Shown piece after piece: positions 19,827 through 31,500 of a stretch of 64,000 bases of DNA. This DNA comes from Trebouxia sp. TZW2008 (taxonomy: Eukaryota > Chlorophyta > Trebouxiophyceae > Trebouxiales > Trebouxiaceae). The stretch lies in contig BDIU01000083.1 of assembly GCA_002118135.1 (NCBI GenBank), positions 62,001-126,000 on the forward strand, given 5' to 3'. The position numbers were made by a program, and so were the translations under genes. The notes beneath the pieces are model-generated. The model had not been told where the DNA came from and did not search any database. It saw only the letters and a program-made list of their open reading frames with translations. How positions within the stretch are numbered: position 1 is the first letter of the stretch; each line of letters starts with the position of its first letter.

Positions 19827-22800
19827 ATGCAGCTACAGTTGCAGCATCCGTCCGCGGGTTGCATAGACAGGTAAGGCCGGCCACATGCGCCTTGTGCTGT
19901 TGAACGCTATAAAAGGCTCTCTGACATTGCTGGCTGGCGTCGACTGCAGGTCCCTTTTGCAGCATCCTCTATCACATGCAGTGCTTACACGGTAAGCAGT
20001 CGGTACACAGCGCTACTCTTTGCGAGCATGTTCCTCAAACAATGTGCATCACCTGTGCTATTTTCTGTGTAGTTCACCAGCGCAGCTGCAGAGGCACAGC
20101 AGACCATGCAGATCACAGCGCATGGCAATCAGGTCCCAAGCTCAGGCACAGGCTGAAGCTCCTCTTGCTCCAGTAGAGCAGAAGCCAAGCAGGTGCCTCT
20201 TGTCAGCTGTTAAGCATAGCATGCGCAATAGTGAGCCATAGACTTGAAATGGTCAACATGTTTGACAATGTTTGACAGCAATGTTCTGGATTGTCTTGGT
20301 GCAAACTAGATCCAAGGAGTGAGCAAATGCACTGCACATATGCATCCCCTGGCTTCTCTTTTAATTCTCTTTATCTTGTCGCAGAATGCAAAAGAACATC
20401 ACATGGGATACTCTGGGCTTTGGCTTGGAGCATGTTGCACCGGTGGGACTAGAAACACTCATCTTGCTTGTCTGGCCTTAACCACTTGACAGTCATTGCT
20501 TACCAAATCTTGGCAGAACGCACAATTGCATATATGCAGCCAAGCGCATCAGCAGATGTGACTTTGTTCTCTGCAGCTGTACTGTGCTGTCTCAAGTACT
20601 GCCCTGTCCAATTGCTCAAATGCCTACAGTGCGCCATGCACACTGCAGGATGGCACCATTACTGCAATCAAATTTGTATGGACAATGCATTTTTGTTTGC
20701 ATGAGTCTTCATATGTGCAATGCAGTCTATGCATGTGGCAATGTGCACAGAGGGCAGCTGATGGCAATTGCTCAAAATGCTGCTCTGTGCAACTCCCAAC
20801 ATGCTGACAATATGTATGGCATCAGTTTCTGCAGTGATTTTCATGTGTGCAATGCAGTCTATGTATGTGGCCACATATACTGAGGGCGGCAGCTGGCAAG
20901 GTGAAATGAGACCGTATGGCCCACTACCTTTGGAGCCCAGTGCACAGGTATGCTAATATCTTGCAATATGCTGATTACTCAGCATGCAGTAATTTCTCGA
21001 TACAACGACTGCATCGGGCATCAAGAAAAGTGTCCTACATCACAGTGTCCTTACTCAGATGTACCACTTTAGTCAGCATGCAGTGCTTGGTTCCGAGTTG
21101 CATTGTCCTTACATCGAGAACTCCTTGTATTGAAAGTCCTTACATCAAGACATGACTGTACTTGTTTTGCCTGAATCCGTGTCATGAACATGCACATGCC
21201 ATTGAGCAAGCAAGAGTTTGCCAGCTATCTTCAGGCCTTGCAGATCCACAGACAGCTTGTTTTGAGGCCCTTTTTGCCTGTGGAAAGAGTTGTCTGGCTT
21301 GTTCCCTTCCAAAATTGAGATCCACTCTGCATCTGCTGATGTTGTACTGGCTGTGTGGCAGCTAATAGTACCGCGCAAATACAGATGACAGCATGCCTGA
21401 TCTGCATCCAGGTTTGGGAAACAGCACGCATCAGCTCACGCTTGATGTGAAAGCATTGTAGCAGTGATGCCCATAACCAATGTGATGTCAATGATAAGCT
21501 TCTGTGTGGCAAAAGTCTTGCCTTGCAAAGCCTGATTCCTCTTCAAAAGCACACCGTCTTTGGCAGGTGCTGAACTACAGTCAGTCCATTCTTGAAGTAT
21601 GAATTCTCAGCGCAGCAAGACCGCATCGTGCTGTGTAAACCAGAACCAAACAATGCCGCAAGAATGGCAAGATTTGACATCACATTGAAACCATCTTGTT
21701 TCTGGCAGGTTCTGAACTACGGCCAGTCCATCTTTGAAGGCATGAAAGCACAGCGCAGCGCCAAAGATCGCATCGTGCTGTTCAGACCAGAACAAAATGC
21801 TGCAAGAATGGCAGCAGGAGCAGCAAGGCTCAGCATGCCTGCCCCCCCTGCAGACCTGTTCGTTTCCGCCATTCAGCAGCTTGTACGGGACAATCAGGAT
21901 TATGTGCCTCCTCAAGGCAAGGGCTCCCTGTATGTGCGGCCCTTGCTGCTGGGCACTGGGGGCATTTTGGGACTAGGGCCAGCCCCAAGCTATACCTTCA
22001 CTATCTACTGTGCTGCTGTTGGAGCATACTTCAAGGTAAGCCTGAGATGCAGTCTCTCAACTGGCTGTAGCTTACTGGCTTACTTCAAGGCAAGTGTGAG
22101 ATGGAGGTGGTCAACTGGTCATCACAAAGAAGCATTGTGCAAGACACTGCCTTGTATGTGCCGCCATTACTGCTGGGCACTGGGGGCATTAGGGCCAGCC
22201 CCAAGCTATACCTTTGCTCTCTATTGTGCTGCTGTTGGAGCGTACTTCAAGGTAAGCACGAGATGCAGTTTGTCAATTGGCTATCACAGAAATCTTCATG
22301 CACGACAATGCCTTGCATGTGCCGTCGCTGCTGCTGGGTTCTTTGACAATCTGGGACTAGTGCCGGCCCCAAGCTATATCTTCACCATCTACTGTGCTGC
22401 TGTCAGAGCATACTTCATGGCAAGTCTGCAAATTCTTCAAACATCAGAATTGCATGAGACTACAGGCAGAATAGACATGAAAGAGTGCCAAATTTGATTT
22501 GCTACAGTTCAAAGTGATTCCCAGATTAGGTTGTCCCAATACAAACTCCAGCTTGCTTTGTGCGTGACCATTGCCAGTATCATCACGCTTTGTGAACACC
22601 CATACGTCTTCAGGATGCCTTTGGGGTGCATTGCAGTTGCATTACATTACATTACATTACATTACATTACATTACATTACATTACATTACATTACATTAC
22701 ATGCATGAGCCGCACATCTGCAGCTTTGCTCAATCCTGCACGTAGATGCATCACGCTTAGACACTGCATCCACTCTGAGCTCAACAAAGCATGTGTGAGT

Positions 22801-25800
22801 ACAGGGAGGGCAGATGACTCCCATTGATCTGGTGGTGGAGGAGCACTTCCACAGAGCAGCCCCTGGTGGCATGGGTGGCACCAAGGCAGCTGGCAACTAC
22901 TCACCAGTGAGTTGCACCCTGCAACCCAAACTCTAGCATCCTGGCTGCCGTCTGCGGTCCTCACATTGTAATCTTATGCCCAACAAAGCACTTGTCTAAA
23001 GCAAAGTTTCGCTTACTAAACCCTGCTGTGGCATGGCCTGCATTGCAACACATTGTTTGTAGTATCTCTTGCAGCCTGAATGCCCTGTGGTGCATTTCTT
23101 TTCATTCTGAACGTGTACTAGACAGGCTCAGCAGACCCATACAGGTTTGTACTGTAGCAATAACCTGTCTGCAACAGCTAGTTCCTGTGCTATCCTAAAT
23201 CATTTCTGTTTGACTTGCCACTGTCGCATATGACCGTTGGGCATCCCTTGGGCAGTGAGCATTTCAGCTTGTCCATAATTTACAGTAGTGCCACAATGCA
23301 ACACCTCCCGGCCACAGCTGCTCATTGTGAAAAGTCTTGCACAAGATCCCATGTATGTGTGCCATGCAGCATGCAGCAAAGCAAGTAGCACCTTGCACTG
23401 CTGCTGTGTCTGAGTTTTAAGCACAGGGTCAAGTCTAGGGCACAACAGGCTTTGACAGTGCTGCCTGGATTGTCAGCAGCCAGCAAAACGCTACTTGCAT
23501 GGTGTTGTCACCCATTTGCCACGCATGCCACATCATTGTGTGCAGGAGTAAATGCAGAAATGGCGTCACAACTGGTGCATATTAACATCTGTCCCATTGT
23601 TTCCGTTATTGTATGATGTGCTCCAGCAATACTTTGCTGTTTGAGTACATCTAGTGTACATGATACTGCCTCGTATACATGATACCTCCTAAGGCGATTG
23701 ATGCAATCATTGTCATTTCCTCCATGTGATTGCAGGTGTTGACCACACAGCTATCAGCCAAGCAGAATGGATATGCAGATGTAGTGTACTTGGATGCAAA
23801 GACAGATACATACCTAGAAGAAGTGTCTTCATGCAACATTTTCACTGTCAAGGGCAAGCATATCAAGACGCCTGCATTGCTGGTAGGCACTTGACTGGTA
23901 TAAGAGTTGCCATGCGTCATCACAATCACCATGCAAGCGTCGAAAAGCTGCTGTATGTGTCATCACAATCACCATGCCAGCGTTGACAAGTTGCTGCATA
24001 TGTCATCACAATCACCATGCAAGCATTGAAAAGCTGCTGTACCTGTGCACTGACTGGCATCACCTGCACACCACCATGCTGAGAAAGAGCTGCGCACTCT
24101 CTGTACAGCATTGTGGCAGGCCAGGGCAACTGCCTGTATGCCTCCTGGCACACTTTCTCCTTGGAGCGTCTTGTGCTGCAGGGCACCATTCTGCTTGGAA
24201 TCACCTGGAGGACGGTACTAGAGTTGGCAGCAGCCAAGCCCTGGGACTTTTGAGGAGGGCCAGTGAACCCAGACTTCAGCATCAAAGCAGCACTCCAAAT
24301 TTGCAGTCAACAGTAGCAATACCAGCAGTATCTTGTGGTGCAGGGCATCATTCTGCTTAGAACCACCCGTATGACAATACTAGAGTTAGCAGCAGCCAAG
24401 CCCTGGGACTTTTGAGGAGGTTTTGTGAATACAGACTTCAGCATCAACGTAGCCCTTCAAATTTGCAGTCAACAGTAGCAATGACAGCAGGTATCTTGTG
24501 CTGCAGGATACCATTCTGCATGGCATCACCCGGATGTCAACATCAGAAATGATGGCAGCAGCCGAGGACTACACAGGTGCTGTCAATATTCAATGTTTGA
24601 CTGAAAACTTAAAAATTGCTACCCAGCCTCAAAGCCAAATACATGAAGCGACAACAGCTACTTGACTTGGTATTGCAGGGCACCATTCTGCCTGGAATCA
24701 CCCGTATGTCAATACTAGAGTTGGCAGCAGCCAAGGGCTACACTGTGGAAGAAGCCCCTGTGACTCTTGAGGAGGCCCTTCAGGCAGACGAGATTTTCAC
24801 ATCTGGCACTGCTGTGGTGGTCAGCCCAGTAGGCAGCTTGACACACAAGGGCAAGAAGACTCAGTATGGGGAGCCTGGTGTGCCAGGTAAGGCAATGAAA
24901 CAACAAAGTGCGCTGCCTCCTTTGACAATGCAAGAAGCCCTTTTGCTGTGGATGTCAGCCCAGTGGGCAGCTGGATGCACAAGGTCAAAAAGACTCAGAA
25001 TCGAGAGCCTGATGTACCAATTAAAGCAATGAACCCACAAAGGCGCTTCCAGCTCTTTGACAATGCAAGAAACCGTTTTGCTGTGGTTGTCAGCCCAGTG
25101 GACGCTTTGACACACAAGATCAGGAAGTTTCCTCATACTGGTTTCCTCATACGTGTCAAGCCGTTCACCAGGTTGACAACCAAAGCAAAGGGGCCTCTTG
25201 CATTGTTCAAAACATTCATATTAGCATATGAATTGCCAGGTGAGGCAATGACAAGACATGTCTACCCCTGTGACACTTGAAGAAACTGTTTAGGCAGGTA
25301 AGGTTCTCAGTTCTGGCACTGCTGATGATGATTAGCCCATTGGGCAGGTCGACACACAAGGGGGAGAGGATTCAGTATGGGGAGCCAGCTGCGGCAGCTA
25401 AGGCAAAGAGAAGAGAAACGTTGGGGTTCATGATCATTATGATTGCTGACAGCAGCAGCTGGGACTGGAGTAGTAGTAAGTGCAACCATGTAGTGGTCAC
25501 CCCAGTAGTGAGCTTGACACAGAAGGGCAAGAAACCCAGTGTGGCAAACTTGGTGTGCCAAAAAAGACAATGATGCGCTTTTGCGAGAGGTTTGTGAGAG
25601 GTACAGACTCATTTCAAACAGGACTGCATCTGAGAAATCTGTGATTATGTATTCCGTCTGTTCATGACACTATGAATGATAGACAGTTCACAGAAGCAAC
25701 CAGGGGCCTTTTGTCAGCCTTCTCAGCAGCTTGCACAGCAGCTGCTGCAACTATTCAGAACTGAGCACATATTGGTCTGTCAAGGCTGCTCTTGACCATT

Positions 25801-26240
25801 GCCTGCACTTTGTGGCGAACGACAGCAGCAGCACAACAGACAGCTCACAGAGTTTCAGCGCAGTCTCAGCTGCATCCAGACTCAGATTCACTCAACTCGC
25901 TAGCTGAGGCATACGTTTGCTTGCAAAACTCGCCATAGGACAAACAGGCTGCTACCAAGCGTTGTTGAGATCATAGGCATGCACAGCTGCAGCAGGACAT
26001 CCTGGTTATTCAAAATGCCTGTGTTGTGAAGAAGTTGTGCTGTTCATTCAGATCGGCTGCTTGCAACATGCTGAAGCTTTTGAGAAGGCAGAGCTGTGTT
26101 GTGCATTTGAGCATGTAGCCTTGGCTGACACAGGCATGTGCTGTGCAGGACCTGTGGCAACAGAGTTATACACTGCTTTGACAGATGTACAGCAGGAAAA
26201 GGTTGCGGATCAGCATAGCTGGGTGGTGCCTGTGACCTAG
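19827..26240 (+). CDS. BCAT: Branched-chain amino acid aminotransferase, probably plastid
   Basis: PLP enzyme that transfers the amino group between Leu, Ile or Val and 2-oxoglutarate. Exons: 19827-19870, 20073-20192, 20385-20442, 20858-20947, 21709-22035, 22805-22906, 23736-23882, 24679-24886 and 26149-26240; all phases agree, 395 residues, stop TAG. The N-terminal 50 residues are Gln/Ser/Arg-rich and acid-poor, consistent with a transit peptide. Diagnostic blocks: WDTLGFGLEHVAP, VLNYGQSIFEGMKAQR, LLLGTGGILGLGPAPSYTF, GGMGGTKAAGNYSP (the Lys is the PLP Schiff-base residue), LEEVSSCNIF, GTILPGITRMSILELA, DEIFTSGTAVVVSPVGSL and QYGEPG-VPGPVATELY. The first exon is short and supported only by phase and the ATG. 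Five splice junctions of this gene have ghost copies in adjacent introns. Confidence 0.95.
20705..20770 (+). repeat. Ghost copy of BCAT exon 20858
   Basis: Repeats GTGCAATGCAG acceptor plus codons for SM(Y/H)V and GGGCAGCTG, about 140 bp upstream of the true acceptor at 20857. It has a stop where the true exon reads GSWQG. Confidence 0.75.
21030..21155 (+). repeat. Dispersed repeat family 2, long copy
   Basis: Runs CACAGTGTCCTTACTCAG, CCACTTTAGTCAGCATGCAG, GAGTTGCATTGTCCTTACAT and AGTCCTTACATCAAGAC. Best preserved with 39165-39275. In BCAT intron 20948-21708. Confidence 0.65.
21565..21700 (+). repeat. Ghost copy of BCAT exon 21709
   Basis: About 140 bp upstream of the true exon, with a GGCAG acceptor followed by GTGCTGAACTACAGTCAGTC and on to the codons for RPEQNAARMA in altered form (KPEPNNAARMA). 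A frameshift after SQSIL breaks it. Confidence 0.85.
22060..22430 (+). repeat. Ghost array of the BCAT donor edge at 22035, still open
   Basis: Copies of the exon end (LLLGTGG..GPAPSYTFTIYCAAVGAYFK plus donor) follow the true donor. A partial copy of YFK with a GCAAGT donor is near 22087, a long copy ends at 22251 (AYFK|GTAAGC) and another ends near 22420 (AYFM|GCAAGT). The frame is open through all of them, from 21592 to 22497, which is unusual for decayed intron sequence. Confidence 0.9.
22641..22700. repeat. (ATTAC)12 pentanucleotide microsatellite
   Basis: Twelve perfect copies of ATTAC in BCAT intron 22036-22804. Confidence 0.97.
23085..23200 (+). repeat. Dispersed repeat family 1, long copy
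   Basis: Reads TTCATTCTGAACGTGTACTA then GACAGGCTCAGCAGACCCA, GTACTGTAGCAATAACCTG and CCTGTGCTATCCTAAA, parallel to 14715-14830. In BCAT intron 22907-23735. Confidence 0.65.
23905..24045 (+). repeat. Minisatellite, about 49-bp unit, three copies
   Basis: Three tandem copies of GTCATCACAATCACCATGC followed by RAGCRTYGAMAAGYTGCTG. Immediately follows BCAT exon 23736-23882, in its downstream intron. Confidence 0.85.
24170..24560 (+). repeat. Ghost array upstream of BCAT exon 24679
   Basis: Three copies of the acceptor and first codons (GGCACCATTCTGC..GGAATCACC, then GAGTTGGCAGCAGCCAAG) begin near 24180, 24346 and 24508; the true exon begins at 24679. Spacing is 160-171 bp. Each copy shows substitutions, and the first two end in a shared CCCTGGGACTTTTGAGGAGG. 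Confidence 0.9.
24930..25575 (+). repeat. Ghost array of the BCAT donor edge at 24886
   Basis: Four decayed copies of the segment encoding VVVSPVGSLTHKGKKTQYGE lie downstream, near 24950, 25085, 25325 and 25495. Some keep the following AGGTAAGGCAATGA-like donor. Together with 24170-24560 this makes exon 24679-24886 flanked on both sides by its own relics. Confidence 0.9.
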
Positions 26241-27012
26241 AGCATCATCAAATTGCTGGGCTGTATGGTTCAAATTGGTAAACTACGGAGCTGCTTGCCC
26301 TGCCAGGCTCAGAGCAGCCATCTGCAATGTGTCTTGTCAAACCTTTACAAGGATGGAAAGGTTGTATCCTGCCTGCTGCTTGCAGTAAGCTCCTCTGCTG
26401 CTAGTGCAGCAATGCTGCGCTGATGCTGTTGAGCCTTCAGTTACAAACATTTCACCGACTTCGTCATACAAATGCAATAAAATGCAGTCAGATCGCCTTC
26501 TGCATCCTTGTGGTCTCTATTGCAGGTGACCAGTTGTGTACCACAATCACAGACACTGTTATGTTATTGCAACAGGCTATTGGGGCCCTGAAAGAACAGG
26601 TCGTTGCTTGTCTGGACTCCGAAACATAGCACTGGCCAGAACGTCAAAGATGGCATACACAGTTTTGCACAAACGGCATATGGTCCAACAAGCCTGTTTG
26701 CAAAGGCCAACATGTACCTTGACATGCTAGAGCGCTGCACAAGCATGTGAATGCATAGCTGTCAAAACGCTACAGAAAGTCGTTTACAACAACCAGGTGC
26801 AAGTAACTCGAGGCATGCTGTGCAGTTGAAGGCTCTGATAGGCAAATCAATCCAAATAGTGAGTGGCATGACTGGAGTAATGCATCACTTGCTTGCAAAC
26901 AGTCAGAGCAGGGTCACTCGCTGGCACTTGCATGGCTGCCATGAAGCGTTGAATTGGTGGTGATGGACTCTATGGCATGAAGACAGCATTTGTTGCAAGC
27001 AACGAGCAACAG
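26241..27012. other. Intergenic between convergent BCAT and thioredoxin genes
   Basis: Tail-to-tail spacer of 772 bases. No gene, RNA or clear repeat seen. Confidence 0.5.
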
Positions 27013-27594
27013 TTATGCCTTGGCTGCCACAGCAGCTGCAGCTTCAGCTGATAGCTTGTCAACTGTTGTGGTGAGCACTGGTGCGTTGACTCCTATCACT
27101 GTGTTCAGCAGCTTGCCATCCTGAAGAGAAGCCCATCCTTTGTACTGAGGCGTCCACTGGAAGCAGAGGGTGGGCGAAACAACAGCATACCTGATAAAAG
27201 ACAAAAGCGGGCTCACAGTGACCTTGAAACTTGTCCAGTGCTTGGATGTGCTTACAGTTAGCCTGCAGAAAAGATTTGAAAACGTGGTCTTGATGATCTC
27301 AGGGCCTTGAGAGACCACCTAGTGGACGTGGCGGACTTGCCGTGTAAAACTTGAGGGGCCTCTCACCCAGCTCGAAGAACTGCTTTTTCAATGTGTTGAT
27401 CACCGCCTTGCAAGGTCCGCACCAGTCCTGATAGACTTCAATAACTGCAAGGCAGGTTTGCAGACCTGAAGCTTCCAATAACAAGGCCTATGCAAGACTG
27501 GTCCCGGTGTCACACCTTGGATCACGCCGGTTTGGCTGCTGGCAATCTCTTTGGTCCACGCCTCCTCATTCGGCAGATTCACTTGGAAAGCCAT
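27013..27594 (-). CDS. Thioredoxin-domain protein (NME8/NME9 or dynein light-chain type)
   Basis: Single thioredoxin fold with the redox motif DWCGPCK. Exons on the minus strand: 27594 to about 27528, 27465-27341, 27262-27191 and 27156-27013, giving about 135 residues and a TAA stop. Blocks VIEVYQDWCGPCKAV, NTLKKQFFELG, CEPAFVFYQ and VIGVNAPVL match the thioredoxin domains of TXNDC3/TXNDC6 (NME8/NME9) and of axonemal outer-arm dynein thioredoxin light chains rather than classical thioredoxins. No nucleoside-diphosphate kinase domain follows. The second intron has a clear GC donor (ACG|GCAAGT). The first donor is ambiguous: only a GC donor at 27528 keeps the phase. A link to cilia is inference from family knowledge. 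Confidence 0.8.
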
Positions 27595-28527
27595 TGCTAC
27601 ACGACCTTGGCGCTGTTACTCTATGCTCTTTTTTCAGGTGACTATCCAGGCTCTTGCAGTGCCGTGCCAGCAGCTGTTGCGCTAACGCTTACACAAAAGA
27701 CCGCTCCACAAATTGGGTTGGAGGTCAAGCCCTGGCAGGGTCTTAGTAAGCGGTCTTTTAGGTCATGCAGGAGCCTCTCAGGTTTCAAGGCAACTTCCAG
27801 GACGACATTGACAAATTCTCAGTGTCAAAATGATTGTGCTGTCGGTGCTTGTGCGGATTATGAGGCTGACAGTTCGCTGTCTCTCTCTCTTTCACGCGTT
27901 TCATGCCGTGCATTTCAACTAAATTCTTCATGCCCAATCCTGCCAGTGGTACTATCAAGTGCAAGTTGCACGTAACTGAGGCACCATTGTATCTTCCTTT
28001 GTATGTGAGAGGGGATAATTCGCTTGATGTCTCTTCTGCAACGCATAGCATAGGACAGCCAGATCATGATTCTGTTTGGCCTGAGAACATGTGTGTATAA
28101 ACCCAAGCACGATGTGTTGTGCTTTGATGTCGATGTCAAAAGCTGCTGGTTTGGTTTGGGAGCTGGACCGACGATTGATCTCCTTATGTATTGTGCCGAC
28201 TGCGCAGTTGCGACATCAAAACGGGCTCAGTTCCGCGATCGACAATAAGCGAGAAGCACTTGCTTGCTGCTACGACTGTGCGCCCGACTGCAGTACGCCT
28301 TGGTCGCTTGCAATCGCGCTCGATACTCCGCGCGCGACGTCTGTAGCTTGAGAAGCAGCTGTCGGAAGCCGCAGCGATTGTCGTGTCAGTCGCATTGCTT
28401 GGGTCAATTAAGGATTGGGCTGTTCCGCACAACTTTTGACGTTTGCCGCAGCGTTTTGAGCAGCCACACGTATTCTGTGCGAAGAACACAGGCCCACCTA
28501 CTTGGCCGCTGCATTGCCTTTTCGGGA
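27595..28527. promoter_or_regulatory. Divergent intergenic region, thioredoxin and TRM1
   Basis: Head-to-head spacer of 933 bases holding both promoters. It contains two GC-richer patches near 28200 and 28330. The frame upstream of TRM1 stays open back to 28264 but starts at TTG and has no ATG before 28528. Confidence 0.45.
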
Positions 28528-31500
28528 ATGGCCGACGTGTCAGATCCCGACGCTGCAACAACCTCCGGTCGAGACATACCTGATGGCTTCAAAGTATTGA
28601 CGGAAGGCAAGGCTTCCATTTTGCAAAAAGGGAACGATGTATTTTATAACCCTGCACAGGTAGGTTCCCGCACTTGTGTATGCTGGAACTGCTCAGCAGC
28701 TCTATGATCGCGGCATTGCACTCAAGGCTCATGCTGAGGACAACTGCTGTTTCAGGTTGTCAACAGAGACATCTCCATAGCGGTCCTGAGATACTTTGCC
28801 AAGCAAAGACAATTTGAGGAACAAAATGGCACTGCGGCCAAGTCCAGAACTCGGGTGAAAGGGGCAGTTATGGCAAATGCTGTTTCTGACGAGCCCAAGG
28901 TAGCTGTCTAAGTAATTCGCCTGTGTCATGTGCCTTTTGCATAGCATGCCAGCACATTGCATGCATCTTAGGCACATTCATACTGCTATGAGAACAAAGT
29001 ATGCAACAGGAAATGTCTTTGAGTTGAAGGATAACTCAAGCACATGCTGCTTGTCTATAAGTAGGGGAGTGTTTCAGGCACATAATGCTTGTGCGTTCTT
29101 ATAGTATGTCAGCACATGTATGCATCTCAAGCTCATTCAAATTGCTCTGAACACAATGTATGCAACAGGAAGTTTTATGAGTTGGAAGGCAACTCAAGCA
29201 CTTGCTGCTTGTAGAATGATCATTGTTACCAACATTACTTTGCCGCTTGCTGCTTGCTGCTCGATGCTCAATGACCGTAACGCTCAAAACAAGCACGCTT
29301 GGCGAGACAGGCCTTGTGCCGCACCCACTCAGCAATGTATGCCAGAAAGTGTCATTCAACACTGTCACTGTTTTGTTGCAATGCTGTCTCTAGTATGGGT
29401 TATCTGATCAGCTCATGTACCGTGTGCCTTTTTTCTGGTGTCATTTGGTACTTTCAAACATTGCCTTGCATGTAGGTGGATGGCATCAAGATTTTGGAGG
29501 GCCTAGCAGCGTCAGGTTTGCGGTCCATTAGATATGCTCTGGAAGTGGAAGGAACAGGGCGAGTGGACGCCAATGATTTAGACCCTGAAGTGGTTGAAGC
29601 CATGAAAAGGAATATACACTTCAATGGAGATGCTGCTGAACAAAAGATGCGGCCTTTGCAAGGAGACGCTCGTCTGATCATGTTGCAGAACCCTTTGGTG
29701 AGCCACAGTCAGCTTGAGCAAAGATCTGGTGTTGTCAACTTTCATGCAAAAATCAACAGGGCGGGTGGATGCCAGTGATTGAGACCCTGAAGTGGTCAAA
29801 GCCATGAAGAGGAATATGCAGGTCAGTAGAGCTGCAGCTGAAAATGATGCGGCCTTTGCAAGGAAATGCTCCCCTGATCATGTTGCAGAACCCTTTGGTG
29901 AGCCACAGTCAGCCTTGGCATCGATCTGGTGTGGTCAACTTGCATGCAAAACCATCAGGACGGGTGGATGCCAGTAATTGAGACCCTGAAGTGGTCAAGG
30001 CCATGAAGAGGAATATGCAGAACCCTTTTGCGAGTCGTAGTCAGCCTGTGAAAAAACTGGGATCAAGAAGCAACAGTGTGACAGTTACTGGACAGGAAAA
30101 CTCAGTTGAGTGGTCCTGCAGCTGAACAAAGGATGTGGTCTTTGCAGTGAGATGTGCGCTTCATCATGTTGCAGATCTTCATGGTGAGTCAGCCTGTGAA
30201 ACAAGGTTGCATCAAGACACAGAAAGCAAAATGTCTTACAGTGTCATAGACTGTCAACAGTGTAACATTTTTGTTTGATGGGAAATCATCATTTCAAATC
30301 ATGATCATAAGTCATCAAGCTGCTTGTTATACTGGAGGTCTATGACGCAGTGGATGTTGACGCTTAAGGGTCGCGAACACAGCTTCTAGAAATTGCCGTG
30401 CAAACAGTGGCTGAAATGTGCTGCAATGTTGTTGATCGTCGGACTTTGTGGCATGCTGCTGTAGGTGTATGATGCAGTCAGCGCAACACGTTTTGGTGTC
30501 AGACATCACTGACAGCTTTTGAAATGCTCCTGTAGGCTCATGCCGCAGTGTATGTAACATGTCTTGATGCCGTGAGTTGCTGAGGTTTGCTGAACGCTGC
30601 TGTAGGTTTATAGGTGTAGGTTTGTAGGTTTATGTAGGTGTAGGTTTATTATGCAGTGATTGTGTCCCATATGGGTCACCTGCATAGGTTCTAGACAGTG
30701 CTGTGCACTATCATATGCTGCAACATGCTTGTTTGTTGAAGCCTTTTGGGTGCTGCTGTAGCGCATGCGGTTGATCTTGACCCTTATGGGTCACTTAACA
30801 AATTCTAGACACTGCTATGCAAGCAGTGACTGAAATCTGTTGCAATGTCATTGGTTCTTGAAATGTGCTGAACGCTGCTGTAGGTTTATGATGCAGTGGA
30901 TCTTGACCCTTATGGGTCGCCAACACAGCTTCTAGACAGTGCTGTGCAAGCGGTGGCTGAGGGCGGCTTACTGTTGGTAACAGCCACTGACATGGCCGTA
31001 CTGTGTGGTAACAATGGCGAGGCCTGCTGGGGCAAGTATGGGAGCTATCCACTGCATAGGGGCTTTTGCCATGAAATGGCCCTCAGAATACTGCTGGCAG
31101 CAATCGAGGTACGTCAAGACAAGTGTGTCCAGATCTTGTGAAATGATCACATACGGTGCATGACAAAACTTGTGAGGTCACTCATTGAAAAGTGATCTCC
31201 TCTTTCTTGCTTTTGCGTTCTGGTATTGCAAAATATGGGTCTTGACTCAAGTATGGACGCTATTTCCTCCATCGGGGCTTCTGCCATGAAAAGGCCCTCA
31301 GCAATCTCCTAGCAGCTATTGAGCTTTGTCAAGACCATTGTGTCGCCAACAGAAGTTGACAGCTCATATGCAGTCCCTGATGTTTTGCTTTTCAGAATTG
31401 CGAGGTACTGTATATTGAGGATGGAATCTTGGCACGCATTTGCGTACTTTGATACATTCAGATGTTGGAGCAAAGTCAGCTTCAGCAGCAGCTTCAGCAC

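Noticed and set aside
24170..25575. Regularly spaced repeats resembling a CRISPR-like array
   Set aside because: The repeats are copies of the adjacent BCAT exon edges, the unit includes the spacer and the host is a eukaryote.
28264..28527. N-terminal extension of TRM1 as an organelle-targeting peptide
   Set aside because: The open frame begins with TTG and has no ATG upstream of 28528 in this exon; an unseen upstream exon cannot be excluded.
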